Shown here: piece by piece, positions 16,332 through 24,696 of the stretch
Position numbering within the stretch: position 1 is the stretch's first letter
How the letters are laid out: the number at the start of each line of letters is the position of its first letter
Program-made: the position numbers and the translations under genes
Notes under the pieces: generated by a model
Databases searched by the model: none
The model's input: the letters and a program-made list of their open reading frames with translations, nothing else
Told to the model about the DNA's origin: nothing
Origin: Hymenobacter jeongseonensis
GTDB taxonomy: Bacteria; Bacteroidota; Bacteroidia; Cytophagales; Hymenobacteraceae
Assembly (NCBI RefSeq): GCF_015694725.1
Contig: NZ_JADQDQ010000011.1
Coordinates: 1-64,000, forward strand
Length of the DNA stretch: 64,000 bases
Direction of reading: 5' to 3'

Positions 16332-17120
16332 CTAGTCGGGACGCGTATCCTCATTGTTTCTGACACTCACCATTATCGAAGGGGGCATTCTTGAATACTC
16401 CCACGTCCCTTCATGCTCCTGCTTTTTCGCATTTGCCCAATCGACAACTTGTTGAAAGTGTGATTCCATGCGCTCAATTATGTTATTAATCAATGCTGCG
16501 ACATCATCGAGTCTTAATTCTTCGTCCAATACCGTTTTGCTCTTCTTAATCACAAAGTGCAGTTTCACCATTGAAATACCGGCAGTCGTCGCGTAATGAC
16601 CCTTGCTAGTTTCGAAATTCCCTGACGTTTCCTCATTAGGCGACACGCTGGGGAATAGGGTTAGCACAGCCGTTTTCTGTGCATCCATAAATTGCCACGT
16701 TAAATTACCGAATACAGACCCACCATTCAAAAAGTGATTTTCGATTCGTTCGTTGGTATGATGATATGAATTTCGCATCAACCTAATGCGCTCGAATATA
16801 TCGTCACTGTATTTGTTTGTATTTACTCTTGCCAACGGCAAAAGCTCTCCCACACGGTGTGCATAGTCAATAATTGTCCATGCTTCAGCAAGAGCGGTCC
16901 GAATTTGCAATTGTTCTGGCTCTCGCTTGTAGTCCAAAAGGCTAATTGCCGTATGGAGTTCAAGTGATTTAGGCACAGGCATCGCGTTCAAGCCTTGCGA
17001 AAGGGAAATATCTGATATTTTACCTTCCAATCTCTTTGTCGATTCGCTCAGTATTTGAAACATAGTAGCCAACAAGTCAATGGCAATTGCTTGTTTCTCC
17101 TCGCTGAGGTAATAGGCCAC
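16332..17120 (-). CDS. Second HEPN-like protein with RNxxxH motif
   Basis: The product has 262 residues starting at a GTG (17120). GC is distinctly low. A helical stretch (QIRTALAEAWTIIDYAHRVG) precedes FERIRLMRNSYHHTNERI, in which R116-N-S-Y-H-H121 matches the RNxxxH signature of HEPN nucleases. The C-terminal half is beta/alpha-mixed with a helical tail that could bind a partner or target. It is the first gene of the operon with the serine recombinase (5-base gap). No database family comes to mind; a toxin or defence RNase role is inference. Confidence 0.5.
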   Translation of the reverse strand: MAYYLSEEKQAIAIDLLATMFQILSESTKRLEGKISDISLSQGLNAMPVPKSLELHTAISLLDYKREPEQLQIRTALAEAWTIIDYAHRVGELLPLARVNTNKYSDDIFERIRLMRNSYHHTNERIENHFLNGGSVFGNLTWQFMDAQKTAVLTLFPSVSPNEETSGNFETSKGHYATTAGISMVKLHFVIKKSKTVLDEELRLDDVAALINNIIERMESHFQQVVDWANAKKQEHEGTWEYSRMPPSIMVSVRNNEDTRPD

Positions 17121-17171
17121 CCTGTTTATGTTTGAATCAGAACGGTATCTGATGATTGATATAATTAAAAG

Positions 17172-17192
17172 AGATTAGAAAGCAGATAATCT
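17172..17192. promoter_or_regulatory. Small inverted repeat upstream of the HEPN/recombinase operon
   Basis: AGATTA (17172-17177) and TAATCT (17187-17192) are inverted around nine bases in AT-rich DNA 52-72 bases before the operon's first codon. It could be an operator or a recombinase half-site pair. A six-base arm is weak evidence. Confidence 0.25.
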
Positions 17193-17293
17193 ACCCCAAA
17201 CATAAGAGTTGTTTGTACCGCCCATTGGAGGGCTTGTATTGAGCAGCCGTCGTTCAAATTAGATTTCTTTTTTGAATACTTTTCGACACCGCC

Positions 17294-17325
17294 AAAAGGC
17301 CCCGAAAACGATGATTTTCGGGGCC
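17294..17325 (-). terminator. Terminator of the frameshifted coiled-coil gene
   Basis: GGCCCCGAAAA (17298-17308) and TTTTCGGGGCC (17315-17325) form an 11-bp perfect stem around CGATGA. Read on the minus strand it is followed by TTTT. It lies 30 bases after the TAG at 17355, which supports the neighbouring broken gene being real. Confidence 0.7.
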
Positions 17326-17354
17326 ATTATTCGTAGAGTAATTTGAACACTTGG

Positions 17355-17755
17355 CTACGCTCGAATCGCCGACTCCTGCTCCACCTGCTTTAAGGTGTCG
17401 AGCCCGGATTTCACGGTCTGCAAATTCTGGTGCAGCTCCAGCTTCTGCTGCCACTCGCGCACGTTCCCAACTGCTGGGTCATTTGCTGCAGGGCATCGAG
17501 CAGCTGCACGGCGTAAGTCAGCTCCCATTCCGACGTGAGCGGCGGGATGAATACCGTCAGGCTGGCGGCAGAGTTGGTGGCGCCGTCAGCTTGACCCGTA
17601 GGTGCCGGGTTTCCAGCTAGTTTTTCACGGCCACAACCTTTAATTGCTTCTGCATCCAAGGGATTCTTCGTGCTCGAATTGGTGCCTGATGCAGCCGCGA
17701 TGGCTCCGAATAGTATGCTTCTTCGATGGCGAGATTTTACTATTACGGGCTGCAT
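17355..17755 (-). pseudogene. Frameshifted gene for a small coiled-coil protein
   Basis: The first frame runs from ATG 17755 (MQPVIVKSRHRRSILFGAIA) through LTVFIPPLTSEWELTYAVQLLDALQQMTQQLG. It then dissolves into Ser/Cys-rich nonsense. Adding one base at the CCC of 17466-17468 restores a natural heptad-rich continuation (NVREWQQKLELHQNLQ, then TVKSGLDTLKQVEQESAIRA) ending at a TAG followed by a terminator. The intact protein would be about 133 residues with a C-terminal coiled coil. Family unknown; the pattern recalls accessory proteins of mobile elements. Its start is head-to-head with the sigma gene at 17754. Confidence 0.6.
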
Positions 17756-18398
17756 GATGCTTACTTTCTTGCTTTCTGTTACTTTTAGCTACCTAAAACC
17801 GGAAACCTTGAAAATAGCGCGTGATTTTTCAGAACTAGACTGCATCCGGCAGTTGAAGCTGGACGACGAGCGTGCGTTCGATGCGTTGTTTCGTTATTAC
17901 AGTGCCTTGGTTTATCGGTTTGCCTACAGCTACCTCAAGTCACGGGTAGAGGCGGAGGAAACCGTGCAGGACTGCTTTCTTAAAATTTGGGAGAAGCGGC
18001 ACGAGCTGCGCGCCGATGTGCCGCTCAAGGGCTACCTGTTTACCATAGCCCACCACGCCATTCTCAACCAACTGCGTCGCAACCAGCACCATCTGCGCTT
18101 CCAAACGCATTTGGCCACTCTGGTTCCCGGCGTGGCCACCAACAGCGCGGAGTTTTCGGAGATGGAGGCACTATATCTGGCGGCACTGGACAGAATGCCC
18201 CCCAAGCGGCGGCAGATATTTATTTTGAGTCGGCAGCAGGGCCTCACCTACCCGGAAATTGCCCAGCAGCTCAACCTGTCGGTGAAGACCGTTGAGACGC
18301 AGATAATGCAGTCGCTCAAATTCTTGCGTGCTTTCTTTCGGGCCCACGGCAGTGAAGTACTGAGCTTACTGCTGCTGCTGGCCGTAGGCACGCCTTAA
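17754..18398 (+). CDS. ECF RNA polymerase sigma factor (glycan locus)
   Basis: The product has at most 214 residues. The start is uncertain: ATG 17754 or 17757, or a later non-ATG codon, because the conserved part only begins at LDCIRQLKLDDERAFDALF. Region 2 contains AEETVQDCFLKIWEKRHEL. Region 4 contains LDRMPPKRRQIFILSRQQGLTYPEIAQQLNLS. A hydrophobic C-terminal tail (SEVLSLLLLLAVGTP) follows. Its FecR-type partner is encoded 170 bases downstream, then SusC and SusD. It should activate the glycan locus when SusC signals through FecR. Confidence 0.88.
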   Translation: MMLTFLLSVTFSYLKPETLKIARDFSELDCIRQLKLDDERAFDALFRYYSALVYRFAYSYLKSRVEAEETVQDCFLKIWEKRHELRADVPLKGYLFTIAHHAILNQLRRNQHHLRFQTHLATLVPGVATNSAEFSEMEALYLAALDRMPPKRRQIFILSRQQGLTYPEIAQQLNLSVKTVETQIMQSLKFLRAFFRAHGSEVLSLLLLLAVGTP

Positions 18399-18568
18399 AA
18401 ATAATTTCGAGGGAGAGTAAGGGGGAAGTGCGCTTGCGGTGTAGTACTGCAAACGATTGCGACACATTGCCCAATCGTTTGCAAAAAATGAACGGAACGC
18501 ACGACTTTTCCCTGGCCAGGAAAACCCGGCAAGCGCCTCTGTTCATTCCCATTCCCTTTTTGAACTAC

Positions 18569-19606
18569 ATGCAAACACCGATTACCGAAGAAATTCTGGC
18601 CCGCTACAGCCAAGGCAACGCTTCCGGCACCGAAGCGGCGGCCGTGCGCGAGTGGCTTACCAATGCGGCCACCCAGGCCCAGGCGCTCGAATGGATGCGC
18701 CGGCAGTGGGATGGCTTGACAACGGCACCCGCACCCGCCGGCCACCCCGACGAGCCCAACTACGAAGCCATGCTCAGCAGCCTGCACCAGCGCTTGGACT
18801 TTGGCCAGCCGCGCTTGCTCGTGCCGCAGCCCAGCCCCCTGTGGCGGCGCTGGGCCGCCGCCGCCGCCGTGGCGGGCACGGTGGCCGGCAGCGGCTGGCT
18901 CCTGTATTCCCAGCGCACCGCGGCCCCGGTAGAGGCAGCCACCAACTACGGCCAAACCCAAACCATCCGGCTGCCCGACGGCTCGGAAGTAATCCTTAAC
19001 GGCCACTCCAAGCTGCGCTACGCCACCCAATGGGCGGCCGATAAACCCCGCGAAGTGTGGCTGGACGGCGAAGGGTATTTTTCGGTGCAGCACCAGCCCA
19101 ACCACCAGCGCTTCGTGGTGCACACCCAGGCCGGCTTTAGCGTGGAGGTGCTCGGCACCAAGTTCACCGTGAACCGGCGCCGCGACCAGGCCCGGGTGGT
19201 GCTGCTGTCGGGCAAAGTGCGGGTGAACTTCGACAATCCGGCGGTGGCCGACGTCATCATGAAGCCCGGCGAGCTGGTGGAAACGCGCGACGCCCAGCCC
19301 GCCGCCGTGGTGCACAAAACCGTGCGCACGGCCCCCTACGCCGCCTGGAAAGACGCCCGCCTGGTTCTCGACGAAACCACCATTGCCGAAATGGCAACCC
19401 GCCTCCAGGACACCTACGGCATTGAGGTGGTGGTAGAAAGCCCCGAACTCAACCAGCGCAAAGTGACGGGCACCATTGCGGTGCGCGACCTAGACGTGCT
19501 GCTCCTGGCCCTGGAGGAAGCCTTCCACCTCAAGGCCACCCGCGCGGGCAACCGCCTCACCTTATCCGACCAAACTGCTTCCCATCCCACCAACCCTTCT
19601 AAGTAA
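18569..19606 (+). CDS. FecR-family anti-sigma factor (glycan locus)
   Basis: The product has 345 residues. ATG 18569 (MQTPITEEILARYSQG) was chosen because the conserved FecR N-terminus begins there; a longer frame from 18428 adds only unconserved residues. The sigma-binding part covers 1-94. A membrane helix lies at 95-114 (WAAAAAVAGTVAGSGWLLY). The FecR domain contains TIRLPDGSEVILNGHSKLRY, and a C-terminal DUF4974/STN-like domain includes IEVVVESPELNQRKVTGTI. It ends six bases before the SusC start, so the two are translated together and likely touch across the periplasm. Confidence 0.9.
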   Translation: MQTPITEEILARYSQGNASGTEAAAVREWLTNAATQAQALEWMRRQWDGLTTAPAPAGHPDEPNYEAMLSSLHQRLDFGQPRLLVPQPSPLWRRWAAAAAVAGTVAGSGWLLYSQRTAAPVEAATNYGQTQTIRLPDGSEVILNGHSKLRYATQWAADKPREVWLDGEGYFSVQHQPNHQRFVVHTQAGFSVEVLGTKFTVNRRRDQARVVLLSGKVRVNFDNPAVADVIMKPGELVETRDAQPAAVVHKTVRTAPYAAWKDARLVLDETTIAEMATRLQDTYGIEVVVESPELNQRKVTGTIAVRDLDVLLLALEEAFHLKATRAGNRLTLSDQTASHPTNPSK

Positions 19607-19612
19607 ATCGTT

Positions 19613-22600
19613 ATGAACAACCTTACCCCTAAGGGCAGTCGCTACGCCCGACCGGCCGGGCTCGCTGCGGGAGTTCTGCTGTTGGGCGCCCTGCACGTGC
19701 CCGCTACGGCCCAACTGCTGGCTTCGGCTCAGCGCCTCCAAACCCCGGCTAGCACGGCCCCCGCCCCCGTCCTGGCGGAAACGGTGTCGCTCAAAGCCCT
19801 GCTCAAGCAGTGGGAAAGCGACTACCACGTCACCATCTTCTACGAAAGCAACCTCGTCGGCAACAAGCGCGTGCCGCAGCCCACGGGCGTGGCCACCCTC
19901 GAAACCCGGCTGAGCGCCGTGCTGCCCGCAGCCGACCTGGGCTTCAAGAAGCTGCGCGAGGATTACTTCATCGTAACCAGCAACGCTCCAGCTACGGCTA
20001 CCACCACCAACGCCGGCACCGGCCTGCCCATTGCCCAGGACGTGCCGGTATCCGGCCGCGTAACCCAGGCCAACGGCGAAGGCCTGCCCGGCGTGACGGT
20101 GCTCGTCAAGGGCACCAGCATCGGCACCTCTACCGGAGCCGACGGCAGCTTTTCGCTGAGCGTGCCCGAAAACAGCGTGCTCATATTCAGCTCGGTGGGT
20201 TTTGTGCGGCAGGAAGTACCCGTGACCGGGGCCACCAGCAGCCTGGCCATTCGCATGGTCGACGACCAGCAAGCCCTGAACGAAGTGGTAGTGGTAGGCT
20301 ACGGCACCCAGAACCGCCAAGAACTGACCACGGCCGTGACTTCGGTAAACGCCCGGGCCATCGAGCGGCAGCCCGTTGCCGGCTTCGACCAAGCCCTGCA
20401 AGGGCAGGCGGCCGGCGTGCAGGTGACGGCACCTTCGGGCGCGCCCGGCGCGGGCATCAACGTCCGCATCCGGGGCAACAGCACGGTGAGTTTGAACGCC
20501 TCGCCGCTGTACGTTATCGACGGCATTCCCATTCTGCCTACTTACGACCAGGAGCTGGCCGTGGGCAACCAGCGCCCCAACCCGCTGAACGCACTCAATC
20601 CCAACGACATCGAGGATATTACCATCCTGAAGGACGGCGCGGGCGCGGCCATTTACGGCGTGCGCGCTTCCAACGGCGTGGTGGTTATCACCACCAAGCG
20701 CGGCAAGGTGGGCACGGCCACGGTGGGCTTCAGCACCTACTACGGCCGCCAGACCCTGCGCAAGAAGCTGGACCTGCTCAACGGCCGCCAGTTTGCCGAA
20801 TACTTCAACGAGGCGCAGACCAACGCCGGCTTGGCCCCGGGCTACCCCGACCTCAACAACCTGCCCGCCGACACCGACTGGCAGGACGAAATCTACCGCT
20901 CGGCGGCGATTCAGAACTACCAGCTCAACGTGAGCGGCGGCACCGACAAAACCCGCTACTACCTGTCCGGCGGCTACTTCAAGCAGGACGGCATCAGCCT
21001 GAACTCCGGCTTTGACCGCTTCAACTTCAAAGTAAACCTGGACCAGCAGCTCGGCCAGCGCTTCCGGGCCGGCACCACGCTCAACCTGAGCCGCACGATG
21101 ACCAACGGCAGCGTACGCAGCGAAAAAGGCATTGGCAACTCGGGCACCGTGCTCGGGGCCTTGGCCCAGGCGCCCACCGTGCCCGTGCGCAAAGCCGACG
21201 GCACCTACGGCACCAACCCCTTCCAGAACTTCGACAACCCCGTGGGCAACCTGCTAGAGACCAGCAACAAGGCCAACATCTATCAGGTTATCGGCAACGT
21301 GTACGGTGAGCTCGATATTTTGAAAAACTTGTCCCTGCGCAGCTCCATCGGCATCGATTTCCGGAGCCAGATTGAGAACGAGTTTATCACCCGCGACTAC
21401 CCGGGCACCTCGACTTCGCAGCCCGAAACCCGCGGCAGCGGCCGCACCGGCACCAACCAGCAGGTTATCTGGCTGCAGGAAAACACGTTGACTTACAACC
21501 CCGACCTGGGCGACAAGCACAACCTGACGCTGCTGGCCGGCGAGTCCATGCAGGAGTCGGACCGCTTCACGTCGAGCGCCTCTGGCTCGGGCTACCCGTC
21601 CAACGGCGTACCCTACCTCTCGGGCGTGTCGGTGTTCACCAAGCCCAGCAGCTACCAGGACCAGTGGGGCCTGCTCAGCTTCTTCGGCCGGGCCATCTAC
21701 AACTACGACGGCCGCTACCTGGCCACGGTGAGCATGCGCGCCGACGGCTCGAGCCGCTTCGCCGAAGGCCAGAAGTTTGGCTACTTCCCGGCCGTGAGCG
21801 CAGGCTGGCGCATCTCACAGGAACCGTTTTTTCCTAAAATCCAGGCCGTATCGGAGCTGAAGCTGCGCGCTAGCTTCGGCGCCAACGGCAACCAGGAATT
21901 CTACACCTACCAGCGCTTTCCGCTGTACGCCGTGGGCTTCAGCTACCCCGGCACCGGCAGCACCGTGCTACCCGGCATTGCCCCTTCCAGCATCGGCAAC
22001 GCCGACGTGAAGTGGGAAACCACTTACCAGTATAATGCCGGCGTGGACCTGGGCCTGCTCGGTGACCGCCTTACCCTGACGCTGGACGCCTACCACAAGC
22101 GCACCGAAGACCTGCTCACGCTGGTAAGCATTCCGTTGAGCACCGGCGCCCAAAGCCTGGAAATTCTCCAGAACGTGGGCACCGTGCAGAACCGGGGCTT
22201 TGAACTGGGCCTGAACACCATCAATGTAAAAGGCAGTGCCGCGGAGGCCTTCACCTGGTCGACCAACTTCAACGTGTCGATGAACCGCAACAAGGTGCTC
22301 GACCTGGGCAAAGTAATTGACGAAACCGGTGAGCAGGTGGACCGCCGCCTGGGCAGCGGCAACGGCTTCACACTGGTGGGCCAGCCCCTGGGCGTGTTCT
22401 ACGGCTACCAGGTGCAGGGCATCTTCCAGTCGCAGGACGAAATTTCGCAGGCAGCCAAGCAGGACAACGCTTCTCCCGGCGACATCCGCTTCCGCGACCT
22501 GAACAACGACAAGATTATCAACGACGAGGACCGCACGGTTATCGGCAACCCCAACCCCAAAGCGGTGGCCGGTGTCACCAACACTTTTGGTTTCAAAGGA

Positions 22601-23056
22601 CTGGAATTGAGCGTTTTCTTCCAGGGCAGCTTCGGCAACGACATCTACAATCAGAACCGCGAGACCATTGAGGGCATGCGCGACCCGCTGAACCAGCTGA
22701 CGACCGTGCTCGACCGCTGGACCCCGACTAATACCAACACCAACGTGCCCCGGGCCGTCCGCAACGACCCCAACCAGAACGCCCGCTACTCGGACCGCTT
22801 CCTGGAAGACGGCTCCTACGTGCGCCTGAAAAACGTGACCCTGGCCTACAACGTGCCTACTTCGCTGTCCAAGCGCGCGGCCATCAGCAGCCTGCGCCTG
22901 TACGTGACCGGCCAAAACCTCATTACCTGGACCGATTATTCTGGCTACGACCCCGAGGTTAGTTCCGACCCCTTCTCCACCACGGGCCTGGGCCGCGACT
23001 TCGGCGTGTACCCGCAGGCACGCACCTATACGGTGGGCCTCAACGCTTCCTTTTAA
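19613..23056 (+). CDS. susC-like: SusC/RagA-family TonB-linked outer-membrane transporter
   Basis: The product has 1147 residues. Order: signal peptide 1-34, STN domain about 55-122 (SLKALLKQWESDYHVTIFY), CarboxypepD-reg domain 145-222 (VSGRVTQANGEGLPGVTVLV), the SusC signature NEVVVVGYGTQNRQELTTAV at 223-242, plug to about 370, then the barrel ending RTYTVGLNASF. With SusD as lid it imports oligosaccharides across the outer membrane. The extra STN domain, absent from many SusC proteins, matches the FecR and sigma genes directly upstream, so the transporter probably reports its own cargo. Confidence 0.95.
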   Translation: MNNLTPKGSRYARPAGLAAGVLLLGALHVPATAQLLASAQRLQTPASTAPAPVLAETVSLKALLKQWESDYHVTIFYESNLVGNKRVPQPTGVATLETRLSAVLPAADLGFKKLREDYFIVTSNAPATATTTNAGTGLPIAQDVPVSGRVTQANGEGLPGVTVLVKGTSIGTSTGADGSFSLSVPENSVLIFSSVGFVRQEVPVTGATSSLAIRMVDDQQALNEVVVVGYGTQNRQELTTAVTSVNARAIERQPVAGFDQALQGQAAGVQVTAPSGAPGAGINVRIRGNSTVSLNASPLYVIDGIPILPTYDQELAVGNQRPNPLNALNPNDIEDITILKDGAGAAIYGVRASNGVVVITTKRGKVGTATVGFSTYYGRQTLRKKLDLLNGRQFAEYFNEAQTNAGLAPGYPDLNNLPADTDWQDEIYRSAAIQNYQLNVSGGTDKTRYYLSGGYFKQDGISLNSGFDRFNFKVNLDQQLGQRFRAGTTLNLSRTMTNGSVRSEKGIGNSGTVLGALAQAPTVPVRKADGTYGTNPFQNFDNPVGNLLETSNKANIYQVIGNVYGELDILKNLSLRSSIGIDFRSQIENEFITRDYPGTSTSQPETRGSGRTGTNQQVIWLQENTLTYNPDLGDKHNLTLLAGESMQESDRFTSSASGSGYPSNGVPYLSGVSVFTKPSSYQDQWGLLSFFGRAIYNYDGRYLATVSMRADGSSRFAEGQKFGYFPAVSAGWRISQEPFFPKIQAVSELKLRASFGANGNQEFYTYQRFPLYAVGFSYPGTGSTVLPGIAPSSIGNADVKWETTYQYNAGVDLGLLGDRLTLTLDAYHKRTEDLLTLVSIPLSTGAQSLEILQNVGTVQNRGFELGLNTINVKGSAAEAFTWSTNFNVSMNRNKVLDLGKVIDETGEQVDRRLGSGNGFTLVGQPLGVFYGYQVQGIFQSQDEISQAAKQDNASPGDIRFRDLNNDKIINDEDRTVIGNPNPKAVAGVTNTFGFKGLELSVFFQGSFGNDIYNQNRETIEGMRDPLNQLTTVLDRWTPTNTNTNVPRAVRNDPNQNARYSDRFLEDGSYVRLKNVTLAYNVPTSLSKRAAISSLRLYVTGQNLITWTDYSGYDPEVSSDPFSTTGLGRDFGVYPQARTYTVGLNASF

Positions 23057-23082
23057 GCTCCGCGCCTAGCCTTCTCCTTCCC

Positions 23083-24540
23083 ATGAAAAAGCTCACAACT
23101 TCCCTTTTTGCGTTGGCCCTGCTCGCGAGCTGCAACGTGCTCGACAAGGACCCGCTGCCCAGCATTTCGCCGGCCAACTTCTTTCAAACCGCCGACGACG
23201 CCGAAGCCGCCCTCACGGCCGCCTACGACGGCATTCAGGGCACGGGCGCCTACGCCCAGGACCTCAACGTGGTGGGCGAGATGCCCTCCGACAACTGCTC
23301 GAGCACCAACGGCGACGTGGCCGCCATGGACAAAATTGCCTGGACCTCGACCACCAGCCAAGTCAACAACGTTTACCGCGAAGCCTACATCGCCATCAAC
23401 CGGGCCAACGCCGTGCTCAAGTACGTGCCCGCCCTGCAGATGTCCGAGGCCCGCAAGAACTCCATTCTCGGCGAAGCCCGCTTCCTGCGCGCCCTCTCCT
23501 ACTTCAACCTGGTGAAGCTCTACGGCGGCGTGCCCCTGCGCCTCGAACCCACCGAAAGCGGCGACCCGGCCGTGCTCAACCTGCCCCGGGCAACCGTGGA
23601 GCAGGTATACCAGCAGGTGGTGGCCGACCTGACCGAAGCCGACGGCCTGACGCCCGCCGCCAACGCCACGCGGGCCAGCAAGGGCTCGGTGAACGCGCTG
23701 CTGGCGCGGGTGCAGCTCACCCAGCGCAACTGGGCCGCGGCGCAGGCGGCGGCCAACCAGGTCATCACCGGCGGGGGCGGCTACGCCCTGGCCGGCAGCT
23801 TCAAGTCGCTGTTTCCCGCCGACAACAAGGCCGAGTCGGTGTTTGAAGTGCAGTACGCGGGCAACCCCGACGGCGGCACCTTCAACATTTTGCCCGACCT
23901 GCTGCTGCCTTCGCCCCCTGCCACCTACTCGTTTCCGAAGTTCAACATTCCCACCGCCGAGCTGCTCGCCTACGCCGACACGGTGAACGACCTGCGCTGG
24001 AAATTCCAGGGCGTGACCAACGCCGGCCGCGACCACGGCAGCTACGTAGACGGCGGCCGCGGCACCGGCAACGACGACGGCCCCTTCGTGTATAAGTGGC
24101 CCAGCAACCCCAACGGCTTCAACAGCCCCGACAACTACTACGTGCTGCGCTATGCCGACGTGCTGCTGATGTACGCCGAAGCCACCAACGAGCTGACCGG
24201 CCCCAGCGGCGAGGCCCTGGCCAAGCTCAACCTGGTGCGCCAGCGCGCCGGCCTCCCGGCCCTCACTTCCACCTCGAGCCAGGCCGCAACCAAGCAGACC
24301 CTGCGCAACGAGATTGACCGCCAGCGCCGCCTGGAGCTGGCCTTTGAAGGCGAGCGGTGGTTTGACCTGCTGCGCTACGCCCGCCACAACCAGGCCGAGC
24401 CCGGCGCCCACGCCGTGACGGCGCTCGACCTTATTGCCCAGCAGCGGCAGGGCCAGCGCGATGTGAACTACTTACTGTTCCCCATTCCTCTGGGCGAGTT
24501 GAACACCAATACCCAGATTCAGCAGAATCCCGGGTACTAG
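23083..24540 (+). CDS. susD-like: SusD/RagB-family glycan-binding lipoprotein
   Basis: The product has 485 residues, a lipoprotein with Cys at the end of LFALALLASC. Family landmarks are ISPANFFQTADDAEAALTAA near the N-terminus, ARFLRALSYFNLVKLYGGVP in the TPR-like helical core, and the C-terminal RRLELAFEGERWFDLLRYAR. The end reads PLGELNTNTQIQQNPGY, the usual SusD ending. It starts 26 bases after susC. It caps the transporter on the cell surface and selects the glycan. The ligand is not readable, but the next genes suggest a beta-glucan. Confidence 0.95.
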   Translation: MKKLTTSLFALALLASCNVLDKDPLPSISPANFFQTADDAEAALTAAYDGIQGTGAYAQDLNVVGEMPSDNCSSTNGDVAAMDKIAWTSTTSQVNNVYREAYIAINRANAVLKYVPALQMSEARKNSILGEARFLRALSYFNLVKLYGGVPLRLEPTESGDPAVLNLPRATVEQVYQQVVADLTEADGLTPAANATRASKGSVNALLARVQLTQRNWAAAQAAANQVITGGGGYALAGSFKSLFPADNKAESVFEVQYAGNPDGGTFNILPDLLLPSPPATYSFPKFNIPTAELLAYADTVNDLRWKFQGVTNAGRDHGSYVDGGRGTGNDDGPFVYKWPSNPNGFNSPDNYYVLRYADVLLMYAEATNELTGPSGEALAKLNLVRQRAGLPALTSTSSQAATKQTLRNEIDRQRRLELAFEGERWFDLLRYARHNQAEPGAHAVTALDLIAQQRQGQRDVNYLLFPIPLGELNTNTQIQQNPGY

Positions 24541-24696
24541 GGTGCGGTCGTTTCGGGGCAGGGAAGCAGGTGGGAACTAAAACAGTACCTGCCCTGGAAC
24601 GGCTTTTCACTACCTTACAGTCGGCTTGCGGCCGGCGCAGCTTCGGGTACCCCACGGCCCGAATTCTGCTTTCTACTTTCTGATTTCGAACTGCAT

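Noticed and set aside
23053..24411. 452-residue minus-strand frame opposite SusD
   Set aside because: Val/Gly/His-rich antisense shadow of a well-supported SusD gene.
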